Translations under genes and position numbers: made by a program
The notes under the pieces: generated by a model
Database searches by the model: none
What the model saw: the letters and a program-made list of their open reading frames with translations, nothing else
What the model was told of the DNA's origin: nothing
Shown here: piece by piece, positions 20,197 to 28,403 of the stretch
Layout of the letters: the number at the start of each line of letters is the position of its first letter
How positions within the stretch are numbered: the first letter of the stretch is position 1
NCBI GenBank assembly: GCA_001709035.1
Contig: LVKA01000016.1
Location: forward strand, 372,001-436,000
Direction of reading: 5' to 3'
DNA from: Candidatus Thiodiazotropha endoloripes
GTDB lineage: Bacteria > Pseudomonadota > Gammaproteobacteria > Chromatiales > Chromatiaceae
Length of the DNA stretch: 64,000 nucleotides

Positions 20197-21537
20197 TCAG
20201 CTTCCAGTACGGGCCGCCACCATTGCGGCACTTTGTTGATCCAGCAGGCGAATCACCCGATTGCTCCGGCCGGCAAGATAGCTGTGCAGCAGGACCATCG
20301 GGATGGCCACGGCCAAGCCCAATTCGGTGGTCACCAAGGCCTGGGAGATGCCCCCTGACATCAACTTCGGATCACCGGTACCAAACAGTGTGATCGACTG
20401 AAAGGTCTCGATCATGCCGGTCACCGTACCGAGTAGACCGAGCAGTGGCGCGACGGCGGCAAAGATGGCCAGCAATCGCAGCCCTCTTCTGAGCTTCGGC
20501 AGCTCCCTGAGGATCGCTTCATCGAAGTGTTTCTGCAGGGCATCCCCGGAGATTGCGTGATGCAGTCGATCGATGGCGAGCAGTCGCCCGAGGGGATTGT
20601 TATCCATCGGCTCTTCCTGCTTCAGCTGCCGCTTTACCCGGCGCCCGACCAAAAACAGACTGACCAGTCGCTCAATGATGACCAGTGAACCCAGTGCACC
20701 CAGGAAAAGTATGAAATAGCCGATATAGCCGCCTTGCTGTATCCGCTCAGATAGAGTTGGCGAAGCCACAAGCAGTGACAGAATCGCCCCTCTGGAGGGG
20801 TCGATTGCCAATTTCTGTAAACCGCCATCACTCTGTTCCGCCTGCTTGGCAAGAAGCTGGTAACGGGGAGCCGGCTGTCTGCTCAGCTCAACGAAACGGG
20901 CGGTTTCCGGCAGATATCGGAGGTAGCGGCCGTTGGATAGTGCATTAAACAGTCCGACGACCGTCACCTGCTCCTGTTGCTCCTCTCCACTGGTGAGGAT
21001 CACCGGCAGTGATGCCTGCCAGATCTGCCCGGATTGGATAATGCGTGTCAAAAAGATCTCCCACAGATCCTGCAGTCGCTCCAGTGAGGGAAGTGAACGG
21101 CTGCTGGCGACCTCTTCCAGGATGGCCAGATCCTGCTGTTGCCGGGACGAGGTCAGATCATTTTTGAACAGGTTCAAACTCTCTGAGGCCACCTGCCTGA
21201 CCACACCAAACAACTCACCGAAACTCCCTGTACTCTGCTGATGGGTCAGTTTGAGTTTTTCAAGTTCCTCTCGTTGAGCTTCAAATTGAGCCAGCAACTG
21301 CTGCTGGCGCTGTTGTTCCGCCTGCAGCTTCTGTTTTATGGCTTCGAGCGCCGACTTTCGCTGCTGGTGCTGCTCGAGAAATCGTTTCTCCCTCGCCTGA
21401 TCTCTGCTTTGTTGTGCCTGACGGGACTTTTTGACCTCCTCCAGAAGGGATTGCAATGGATCCTCTGCGGCCAGTGCCATCGGTTGCTGAACGAAAACAC
21501 CGATCAGGAGCGTGATGATGATAAGCAGTCGATTCAT
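20197..21537 (-). CDS. TtpC-like protein: exported coiled coil fused to a MotA/TolQ/ExbB channel domain
   Basis: 446 aa. Signal peptide at 1-23, then a coiled coil (about 30-120, rich in Q, E, K and R), a periplasmic middle domain, and a membrane part from about 270 with the ExbB-like signature LRLLAIFAAVAPLLGLLGTV and TGMIETFQSITLFG, then SQALVTTELGLAVAIPMVLL. This architecture is that of TtpC, an additional component needed by Vibrio-type TonB2 systems. It overlaps the DUF3450 gene by 4 bp. Confidence 0.87.
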   Translation of the reverse strand: MNRLLIIITLLIGVFVQQPMALAAEDPLQSLLEEVKKSRQAQQSRDQAREKRFLEQHQQRKSALEAIKQKLQAEQQRQQQLLAQFEAQREELEKLKLTHQQSTGSFGELFGVVRQVASESLNLFKNDLTSSRQQQDLAILEEVASSRSLPSLERLQDLWEIFLTRIIQSGQIWQASLPVILTSGEEQQEQVTVVGLFNALSNGRYLRYLPETARFVELSRQPAPRYQLLAKQAEQSDGGLQKLAIDPSRGAILSLLVASPTLSERIQQGGYIGYFILFLGALGSLVIIERLVSLFLVGRRVKRQLKQEEPMDNNPLGRLLAIDRLHHAISGDALQKHFDEAILRELPKLRRGLRLLAIFAAVAPLLGLLGTVTGMIETFQSITLFGTGDPKLMSGGISQALVTTELGLAVAIPMVLLHSYLAGRSNRVIRLLDQQSAAMVAARTGS

Positions 21538-22307
21538 CGGCTGCCTCCTTCAGGGATCCGCATCGGCAATACCATCAGGTCGGGAGGCAGTTGCTTGCGT
21601 GCTATCCGGATTGACCGGGTCAACTCCGTCATATGACTCGCATCGAGGCTGATCCAGCGACGATTCTGATTGTCCCATACCCCCCCTGCTTTGCCGTCCA
21701 GGGTTTGGTAAAACAGGGCAACCCGACCGATTCTCAGAAAATCCACCATTTTCTGCTGTTCAGCCTCGGTCACGAGTTGGGCCTGATAGGCCTCAATGTT
21801 GCGGCCATAGTCCGCCTCGATCTGGTAGGCCTCGAGCAGCTGCCGATAGCGCTCGGAAATCTCAATTGAGCGATCCTCATTGGCACCCTGCAGAGAGGCC
21901 ACCCTGGCCTCTCGCTCTTCACTGAGAAACGGGCTGTCCCTGGCAACCAACTCAGCCAGTGTCTCCAGCATTTGTTGCATCAGGGGATCGAGTTCACTGC
22001 GCATCCGATCGATCTCCTTCAGCTCAGCGGAAATCCGTTGGATCTCGTCGGACTGCCGTTCAACCTGGGATTGCAGATCGTCGTTTGCCAGTTTGGTCCT
22101 TTGTAGCTGCTGACTCAGCAGACGATACTCTTCAAGCATCTTGCGGCTTTCGTCATCCAGACGCTCAACACTCTTCTGCGAGTTACCGGCCGCTTTTTGG
22201 CCAGCTACTTCTATATCGATGGCACGTTTAAGTTTTTCCGCAGCGAATCCATCGCCCTGTGAAATCAACAGACCCAGGGCAACTGCCAATGTCATAAATA
22301 TCTTCAT
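21534..22307 (-). CDS. DUF3450 exported coiled-coil protein, first gene of the TonB operon
   Basis: 257 aa with a signal peptide to about 23 (ISQGDGFAA). A long coiled coil spans about 45-120 (LEEYRLLSQQLQRTKLANDD and following heptads). The C-terminal globular part has VDFLRIGRVALFYQTLDGKA and GVWDNQNRRW, the conserved DUF3450 core. The family is found almost only beside TtpC/ExbB/ExbD/TonB, so a periplasmic role in that complex is likely (inference). The repeat element begins 32 bp upstream of its start. Confidence 0.85.
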   Translation of the reverse strand: MKIFMTLAVALGLLISQGDGFAAEKLKRAIDIEVAGQKAAGNSQKSVERLDDESRKMLEEYRLLSQQLQRTKLANDDLQSQVERQSDEIQRISAELKEIDRMRSELDPLMQQMLETLAELVARDSPFLSEEREARVASLQGANEDRSIEISERYRQLLEAYQIEADYGRNIEAYQAQLVTEAEQQKMVDFLRIGRVALFYQTLDGKAGGVWDNQNRRWISLDASHMTELTRSIRIARKQLPPDLMVLPMRIPEGGSR

Positions 22308-22338
22308 TATCTTTTATTCTGATTAATCCAGCGCCTTA

Positions 22339-22624
22339 GGGCCTGTTAACACCAATCCAATCCGCCCAGCCGGGACTGTTTTGCGCCCAGCAAGGCAGAA
22401 TGAACGTGGTGTAGTTATTCTACATGAGCGAATGATAACGCCGCTGGGTGCAAAAACAGCCCCAGCCCCCTCTTTTAGATAATTCATAGGAGGGGTTGCG
22501 CCTGAAAAAGTGCCACTCGGTGTTGCTCGTCACTCAATTGGAACAATCAAACTACGCTCCTCATGCCTTGATTGGCGCTTTTTCAGGCACAACAGGATGT
22601 ATTGGATTAGCGTTAACAGGCTCT
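22339..22624. repeat. MITE-like element: two homologous hairpins in terminal inverted repeats
   Basis: The ends are GGCCTGTTAACACCAATCCA (from 22340) and its imperfect reverse complement, ending GTTAACAGGCTC (to 22623). Inside, hairpin A uses arms 22374-22391 and 22443-22461 (CTGTTTTGCGCCCAGC-like). Hairpin B uses arms 22500-22515 and 22573-22588 (GCCTGAAAAAGTGCCA-like). Their interiors are similar when one is inverted, sharing AAGGC, GTAGTT, TGAG and CACCG blocks in order. It contains no gene. It lies in the promoter region of the TonB operon. Confidence 0.65.
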
Positions 22625-22865
22625 AGTCACTGGTATATTCAGCCGAGTCGTTTCGGCCTCTCCGTATTGTTCAATTCAGGAACTCAATTTATCGTGTCTG
22701 CCGAAGTGTACCTGCAAGATCCAATCCATACCTAATCTCTCATAATATCAGTCTGGTGACCAAATGGATCTATCATGAGAGAGGCAGCCTATCCATCTGT
22801 AATCTCATGGATTATCCATTGATTGCCAAAATTCTCCAGGGTCAATAGTTTAAACCCCAACTAAC

Positions 22866-22909
22866 CCAGGTTAACCTGGTAGTCACTTTCTGGAACAATC
22901 GCATACAAT
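22866..22909 (+). promoter_or_regulatory. Palindromic operator and -10 box upstream of glcD
   Basis: The perfect palindrome CCAGGTTAACCTGG is at 22866-22879. A TACAAT -10 box follows at 22904-22909, with no good -35 box. The palindrome centre would lie near -43 from the expected start, the position of a class II activator site. A GntR/FadR-type glycolate regulator is one guess; none is encoded nearby. Confidence 0.5.
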
Positions 22910-22986
22910 GAGTGTTGCAATCGCGATGACCCCGTGTCGTCAGCGAGACGAAACCATGTCTATGACAGACCATGCAGGATCTATTG

Positions 22987-24447
22987 ATGGGTATTGACCG
23001 CCAAAGCCTAGCGGCAGAGTTTTTAAACATACTCCCTTCCGATTGCGTCATCTTTCGGGAGGAGGAGCTGATCCCCTTTGAGTGTGATGGTCTATCCGCC
23101 TATCGAAAGGTTCCTCTGATCGTCCTGCTGCCCTACACCGCTGAGCAGGTGGAGCTTGTACTGAAACATTGCCATGAAAAGCAGGTACCTGTCGTGGCCC
23201 GTGGGGCGGGAACCGGTCTCTCCGGTGGTGCACTACCCCACGAACAGGGGGTATTACTCAGTCTGGCGAGACTTAATAAGATCGTTGAAATCGATCAGGA
23301 CAACCGATTGGCCTGCGTCCAACCGGGGGTGAGAAACCTGGCGGTAAGTGAAGCGGCCAAACCCTATGGACTCTACTACGCGCCGGATCCCTCCTCCCAG
23401 ATCGCCTGTTCGATCGGTGGCAATGTGGCGGAAAATGCGGGGGGAGTTCACTGCCTTAAATATGGCCTCACTCTGCATAACGTGGTGCAGGTCACCCTGC
23501 TCACCATTGATGGCGAACGTCTGACTATCGGCTCCAACGGCCTGGATGCCCCGGGCCTCGATCTGTTGACCCTGATCACAGGCTCAGAGGGCATGCTCGG
23601 CCTGGTGGTCGAAGTGGTCGTTAAACTGTTGCCGATCCCGGAGCGACAGCAGGTGGCTCTGGCCGCTTTTGACGATGTGGAGATCGCTGGAAAGGCGGTT
23701 GCGGAGATCATCGCCAAGGGAATTCTTCCTGCCGGTCTGGAGATGATGGATAACCTCTCGCTTCGCGCCGCAGAGGATTTTGTACATGCCGGTTATCCCA
23801 CGGATGCGGCTGCCATACTGCTGTGCGAGGTTGATGGCAGTGAGGATGAGGTCTCCGAAGAGATCATGCGGGTACGTCAGATTCTGCTCGATTCAGGAGC
23901 CCGTGAGGTTCGTACGGCAGAGGATGAAACCGAGCGCATGAGGTTTTGGGCTGGCCGCAAAAACGCCTTCCCCGCAGTTGGTCGGCTGGCGCCGGATTAC
24001 TACTGCATGGATGGCACAATCCCGCGCAATCAACTGGGCAAGGTTTTGACCATGATCGGTGAGATGTCCGAAAAATATGGCTTGCCCTGCGCCAATGTCT
24101 TTCATGCGGGTGACGGCAATCTGCATCCATTGATTCTCTATGATGCGAACAATGAGGGTGAGTTGGAAAAAGCCGAGGAGTTTGGCGGTGAAATCCTCGA
24201 ACTCTGTGTCGCCGTTGGGGGTACCATCACCGGGGAACATGGTGTGGGTATCGAGAAAATCAACCAGATGTGTGCCCAGTTCCCGGATCCTGAACTGGAG
24301 ACCTTTCATGCGGTAAAGGCGGTTTTTGATCCCCACAATCTGCTCAATCCGGGTAAAGCGATACCGACCCTGGCCCGCTGTGCGGAATTTGGCGCCATGC
24401 ATGTCCATGCGGGCAAGCTGCGTTTTCCTGAGTTGGAGCGGTTCTGA
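22987..24447 (+). CDS. glcD: Glycolate oxidase subunit GlcD (FAD subunit)
   Basis: 486 aa. FAD-linked oxidase domain with VPVVARGAGTGLSGGALPHE, the phosphate-binding stretch, and IGGNVAENAGGVHCLKYGL. The C-terminal cap domain has VFHAGDGNLHPLI, GGTITGEHGVGIEK and NPGKAIP. It oxidises glycolate to glyoxylate at the inner membrane. The frame opens at ATG 22972, but ATG 22987 has AGGA eight bases ahead and is preferred. The stop overlaps the glcE start by one base. The usual third gene glcF is absent here. Confidence 0.93.
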   Translation: MGIDRQSLAAEFLNILPSDCVIFREEELIPFECDGLSAYRKVPLIVLLPYTAEQVELVLKHCHEKQVPVVARGAGTGLSGGALPHEQGVLLSLARLNKIVEIDQDNRLACVQPGVRNLAVSEAAKPYGLYYAPDPSSQIACSIGGNVAENAGGVHCLKYGLTLHNVVQVTLLTIDGERLTIGSNGLDAPGLDLLTLITGSEGMLGLVVEVVVKLLPIPERQQVALAAFDDVEIAGKAVAEIIAKGILPAGLEMMDNLSLRAAEDFVHAGYPTDAAAILLCEVDGSEDEVSEEIMRVRQILLDSGAREVRTAEDETERMRFWAGRKNAFPAVGRLAPDYYCMDGTIPRNQLGKVLTMIGEMSEKYGLPCANVFHAGDGNLHPLILYDANNEGELEKAEEFGGEILELCVAVGGTITGEHGVGIEKINQMCAQFPDPELETFHAVKAVFDPHNLLNPGKAIPTLARCAEFGAMHVHAGKLRFPELERF

Positions 24448-25514
24448 TGTCTGGCGATCAAGATCAATCATCACGGCTGCAGGCCAACATCAAAGATGCG
24501 ATTGCCGAACGCAGCTGCCTGCGGTTGATGGGCAGTGGCAGTAAGGATTTCTATGGACGGGGACTGGGCCAGCAGAAGGTTCTGGATCTCAGCGGCAACC
24601 GGGGCATTGTCAGTTACGAACCCACCGAACTGGTGATCACCGCCCGTGGAGGAACCCCGCTGGATGAGATTGAAGCAGCGCTGGAGGCGAATGGCCAGAT
24701 GCTGCCTTTTGAACCACCCCATTTCGATGGCAAGGGTACGATCGGCGGTGCTATCGCGGCCGGTCTCAGCGGCCCCAGACGCCCCTGGGGCGGTTCTCCA
24801 AGAGATCTTCTTCTGGGTATCAAGTTGCTGGATGGACAGGGCAGAATCATGAGCTTCGGTGGTCAGGTGATGAAGAACGTTGCGGGCTATGACATTTCCC
24901 GCTTGATGGCCGGTGCAATGGGTACGCTCGGTATTCTGTTGGAAGTCTCCATCAAGGTACTGCCCAAGCCTGTTGAGGAGCATAGCCTGATAATTGATCG
25001 GGATCCGGACAGTGCGACCCGCCTTATTGGAGAGATGATCGCAGATTCACAACCTATCACCGCCAGCTACAGCCTGGCGGATAAACAGGCGGTTCGACTC
25101 GCCTGCAACCATCAGCGGCTCGGCGCTATCTGCCTGAAGTACGGCCTGCAGGAGAGCAGTGAATCAAGCGACTTCTGGCAACAACTCAGAGATCAGAAGC
25201 TCGATTTTTTCCAACAGTCCAAACCACTCTGGCGACTTTCGTTGAAACCGACCAGTCCACTGGAGCTGACTGAACCCTGCCTGCAAGAGTGGTCCGGTGG
25301 GTTACGCTGGCTCTACAGCGAGCGCCCGGCAACGGAGATCCGCACTCTGGTTGAGAGTCAGGGTGGACATGCCATACAGTTTCGCAATGGTGATCGAAGT
25401 GGTGACATCTTCCACCCGCTTCACCCCCGCATCCTGCAGATCCAGCAGGGGTTGAAGGCGGTATTCGATCCGCACGGCCTGTTCAATCCAGGCCGGCACT
25501 ATTCAGACTATTAA
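24447..25514 (+). CDS. glcE: Glycolate oxidase subunit GlcE
   Basis: 355 aa FAD-binding subunit. The N-terminal FAD fold has LRLMGSGSKDFYGRGLGQQK, ELVITARGGTPLDEIEAAL and GTIGGAIAAGLSGPRRPWGG. The FAD-binding FGGQVMKNVAGYDISRLMAG block follows, and the end is the conserved AVFDPHGLFNPGRHY. Known glycolate oxidases need D, E and the iron-sulfur subunit F. After glcE comes only a repeat and then a convergent gene. glcF could be elsewhere in the genome, or another Fe-S protein may serve. Confidence 0.93.
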   Translation: MSGDQDQSSRLQANIKDAIAERSCLRLMGSGSKDFYGRGLGQQKVLDLSGNRGIVSYEPTELVITARGGTPLDEIEAALEANGQMLPFEPPHFDGKGTIGGAIAAGLSGPRRPWGGSPRDLLLGIKLLDGQGRIMSFGGQVMKNVAGYDISRLMAGAMGTLGILLEVSIKVLPKPVEEHSLIIDRDPDSATRLIGEMIADSQPITASYSLADKQAVRLACNHQRLGAICLKYGLQESSESSDFWQQLRDQKLDFFQQSKPLWRLSLKPTSPLELTEPCLQEWSGGLRWLYSERPATEIRTLVESQGGHAIQFRNGDRSGDIFHPLHPRILQIQQGLKAVFDPHGLFNPGRHYSDY

Positions 25515-25518
25515 GCTT

Positions 25519-25581
25519 GGACCGGTTAACACGAATCCGATTGTCTCCCATGGACGATTGGATTCCTGTCAACAAGGCCCT
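25519..25581. repeat. Short palindromic repeat between glcE and the convergent gene
   Basis: GGACCGGTTAACACGAATCC (25519-25538) and the following bases pair imperfectly with the reverse complement ending at 25581 (arms about 27 bp, 9-nt loop). The arms match the ends of the element at 22339-22624. It sits between convergent stops (25514 and 25587) and may act as a two-way terminator. Confidence 0.6.
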
Positions 25582-25586
25582 ATCGG

Positions 25587-26042
25587 CTACTGCTTCGGCT
25601 TTGCTGCCTGCATACAGCTCTGCATCTGATCCGCTGACTGACTTGAAGTGAAACAGTTTTTCAATGACTGACCCACCAGAATGGATTGGTCGAGAAACTT
25701 CAGCATGTTTTGCTTGTTCTTCTCGTTGAACTCGATCTTTTTCGCTGGCTGTGATTGAGCTTTGTCTGCGCCTGGCATGGGACCACGGCCCATTTTAGCC
25801 TGCATCTCCTGCTCCAGGGCGATCATGATCTCGACACATTTTTGAAACGTTGCCTGATCCTTGGCCTGATTCAGACAGCCCTTGGTCTCCTGCATGGCCG
25901 GGATGCTCTTCTCAATCAGCGGCAGCATGGCTTTTTTCGACTGGTCAAAATGTTGCTGAGGATCCACCTGTCCTCCCCCCTGACCCGGTGGCTGGGCCAG
26001 TGCAAGGGTTGGCAGCAATAGAGTCGTTAGTAGCCATTTCAT
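25587..26042 (-). CDS. Exported protein with duplicated CX12C units
   Basis: 151 aa, not recognised. Signal peptide cleaves after ALA at residue 16. The mature protein is hydrophilic, with Q/G-rich and P/K-rich linkers. Two equivalent helical units occur: M39 to C69 and M113 to C143. Each has ML, an acidic residue, SI, Q and K, then Cys exactly 17 residues after the Met, then Cys after 12 more (C56/C69 and C130/C143). Two disulfide-clamped helical hairpins in the periplasm would fit. It is convergent with glcE. Confidence 0.72.
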   Translation of the reverse strand: MKWLLTTLLLPTLALAQPPGQGGGQVDPQQHFDQSKKAMLPLIEKSIPAMQETKGCLNQAKDQATFQKCVEIMIALEQEMQAKMGRGPMPGADKAQSQPAKKIEFNEKNKQNMLKFLDQSILVGQSLKNCFTSSQSADQMQSCMQAAKPKQ

Positions 26043-26258
26043 GTGATTCTCCTCAGCGTATCTTAGTAATTATGATGATCTCGTTTCAGGGTCTGTTGCC
26101 TGGAAACCGAGAGGTTCTAGTTTGACACAATAACGCATTTTATTTCCGTTAATTCGCTGGCGAAATCCACAACAGCCAAAACCCACACGGATAGAAGCTG
26201 AAATTTAACGGCCAAGTCGTTAGAATTTCGCCCATCAAAATATTCACTGGAGATTTCT

Positions 26259-27665
26259 GTGGCAGAAAAACGTGTCGACGTCGCTATTCTGGGTTCCGGT
26301 ACCGCCGGTCTGAACGCTACCGGCCAGGTTGGACCGAGCGGGAAGAACTTTCTCCTGATCAATGGCGGAGAACCGGGCACCACCTGTGCCAGAGTTGGCT
26401 GTATGCCCTCCAAAGCCCTGATCCAGGTTGCCGAGGATTATCATCGCCGCACCCATCTTGATCGCTACGGCGTGGATGGCCATACCGAAATGACGATCGA
26501 TATTCCGGAAGCCATGGAACATGTTCAGGACCTGCGTGACAACTTCGTCGACCGGGTGCTATCGAACAGTACGGACAATATGGGTGAGCGGTTCGTCGAG
26601 GCCTATGCGGAGTTTGTCGACCCTCACACTTTGCAACTCGATAACGGCGATCGAGTGATTGCCGAGAAAATCGTCATCGCCACAGGATCCCGTCCTGTGG
26701 TACCCCAGGCATGGGAAGCTTTTGGCGATAAGGTTTTAACCACCGACAGCTTCTTTGAACTGGAGGATCTGCCGGAATCGGTGGCCGTTGTCGGTCTGGG
26801 CGTCATCGGCCTGGAACTTGGTCAGTCACTCAACCGACTGGGTATCAAGGTCAGTGGCTTCGACATGGCCGAGACCATTGGCGGCACCACCGATCCCGAG
26901 GTCTCCAAGACCGCGCTGGAGATCATGCAGCGGGAATTCCCAATCTATCTGGGGGAAGCGGTAGAACTCTCTGCTGAGGGCGAGCAAGTGAGGGTCACCG
27001 CCGGTGAGAACTCGGTGGTTGTCGACAAGGTGCTTGCCAGCCTTGGGCGGACACCCAATGTGGAGGGATTATCGCTGACCAATGCCGGCATAGAACTCGA
27101 TGCCAACGGCATCCCTCTGTATAACCCGAACACCATGCAATGCGGCGACTCCCATATCTTCATCGCCGGTGATCTGAACGGTGAAAAACCGATCCTTCAC
27201 GAAGCCGGGGACGAAGGCAAAATCGCCGGCTATAACGCCGCCCATGATGAAGTGATGGGCTTCAAACGCAAGGTCCCATTGGCAATCAATTTCTGTGATC
27301 CCAATATCTGTCTGGTCGGCAAACGCTATCAGGAGCTGGAGCTGGATAACACAGCCATCGGCGAGGTGAAACTGGCTCCTGTGGGACGGGCGCTGATCAT
27401 GGGGCAGAACCGGGGGGTGATCCGTGTCTACGCCGAGAAATCCTCAGGGCGGATGGTTGGCGCGGAGATGATCACCACCCGCGGCGAGAATCTGGCACAC
27501 CTGTTGAACTGGGCCATTTCACAACAGCTCAACGTGGGGGATCTGATCCGCATGCCCTTCTATCACCCGGTGATCGAAGAGGCACTACAGGCTGCTTTGA
27601 ACAGCCTTTATGCCCAGGTCGAAACAAAAAACCAAGGCCCGATCAAAGAGCTGTACCCCTTATAA
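26259..27665 (+). CDS. Dihydrolipoamide-dehydrogenase-like flavoprotein
   Basis: 468 aa pyridine-nucleotide disulfide oxidoreductase. FAD-binding LGSGTAGLNATGQVG at 11-25, redox disulfide C43/C48 in TTCARVGCMPSKAL, second nucleotide fold VVGLGVIGLELGQSLNRLGI, IFIAGDLNG near 300, and the C-terminal catalytic His-Glu in FYHPVIEEAL. GTG start with GGAG seven bases upstream. It differs from housekeeping Lpd and is not beside any 2-oxoacid dehydrogenase genes. The OsmC gene follows 15 bp later. Confidence 0.85.
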   Translation: MAEKRVDVAILGSGTAGLNATGQVGPSGKNFLLINGGEPGTTCARVGCMPSKALIQVAEDYHRRTHLDRYGVDGHTEMTIDIPEAMEHVQDLRDNFVDRVLSNSTDNMGERFVEAYAEFVDPHTLQLDNGDRVIAEKIVIATGSRPVVPQAWEAFGDKVLTTDSFFELEDLPESVAVVGLGVIGLELGQSLNRLGIKVSGFDMAETIGGTTDPEVSKTALEIMQREFPIYLGEAVELSAEGEQVRVTAGENSVVVDKVLASLGRTPNVEGLSLTNAGIELDANGIPLYNPNTMQCGDSHIFIAGDLNGEKPILHEAGDEGKIAGYNAAHDEVMGFKRKVPLAINFCDPNICLVGKRYQELELDNTAIGEVKLAPVGRALIMGQNRGVIRVYAEKSSGRMVGAEMITTRGENLAHLLNWAISQQLNVGDLIRMPFYHPVIEEALQAALNSLYAQVETKNQGPIKELYPL

Positions 27666-27679
27666 GACAGGAGTGAGAG

Positions 27680-28072
27680 ATGGACGCTATCGAGGTCAAT
27701 TTTAGCGGCGGCAAACGCATAGAAGCACAGGTGGGGGATTTCACCCTGCAGACGGATCAGCCTCAAAAATATGGTGGCGAGGCGAGCGCCCCAGCCCCCT
27801 TCGATCTGTTCCTGGGATCGCTCGCCACCTGCGCCGGTATTTTTGCCTGGAATTTCCTTGAATCCCGACAGCTGTCCACCGAGGGTCTGGCACTGAAAAT
27901 GGAGTGCATCGAGGATGAAAAGAAGAAAATGATCGGTAACATCATCTTTCACCTGACCTTGCCAAAGGATTTTCCAGAGCGCTACCAAAGCGGCATCATT
28001 CGGGCCATTGAGCTGTGTGCAGTTAAACGACATATGCACACCGCGCCCGATTTCTCGATCCAGGTCAAATAG
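27680..28072 (+). CDS. OsmC-family protein
   Basis: 130 aa. The two family cysteines are C51 in LFLGSLATCAGIF and C113 in AIELCAVKRHM. A GGEASAPAPFDLF segment precedes C51. Family members reduce hydroperoxides with the Cys pair, and some use dihydrolipoamide as donor. The start has AGGAGTGAG upstream. It is co-transcribed with the dehydrogenase-like flavoprotein, which makes a lipoyl-linked peroxidase pair plausible (inference). Confidence 0.87.
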   Translation: MDAIEVNFSGGKRIEAQVGDFTLQTDQPQKYGGEASAPAPFDLFLGSLATCAGIFAWNFLESRQLSTEGLALKMECIEDEKKKMIGNIIFHLTLPKDFPERYQSGIIRAIELCAVKRHMHTAPDFSIQVK

Positions 28073-28114
28073 GTCATCCTTACCGAATAGATCACGCACC
28101 GATTCGTACATGGA

Positions 28115-28146
28115 CTAGGGATAACCCTAGCTGGGGAAATTCCCAG
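28115..28146. promoter_or_regulatory. Two abutting 16-bp palindromes
   Basis: CTAGGGATAACCCTAG (28115-28130) is followed directly by CTGGGGAAATTCCCAG (28131-28146). Both are perfect dyads of the form CTrGGG-NNNN-CCyAG. They lie in the 331-bp gap between convergent osmC and cmoB, where no promoter is expected. TTCAGA and TATAG boxes follow them but are weak. The rest of the gap holds no gene I can support; a 25-codon frame from 28286 has no ribosome site. Confidence 0.55.
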
Positions 28147-28403
28147 CTATCCACTTCAGACGAAATCCTGCTAACTATAGCCTGCACTAAACACTGCGAT
28201 TGCCACGAATAGCGGAATCTCACAGACTCCGGGTTATGTAACACAGAGAGCGATTTGCAGTATGGCGCTCTAGAAGATTCGTTTTTATGTTCTCTTTTGT
28301 ATTGAACGCTTTTCAGGGGCGACAGGCAGAATCAATCAGGTTATTTCCATCCTATTCGGTGTAGTTAGGTACCGGTTAGGCTTTCTGTAGAGAGAAATCT
28401 GCC

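Noticed and set aside
28115-28126. TAGGGATAAC inside the first palindrome resembles half of a homing endonuclease site
   Set aside because: Only about ten bases match, the palindrome itself explains the sequence, and no intron or endonuclease gene is near.
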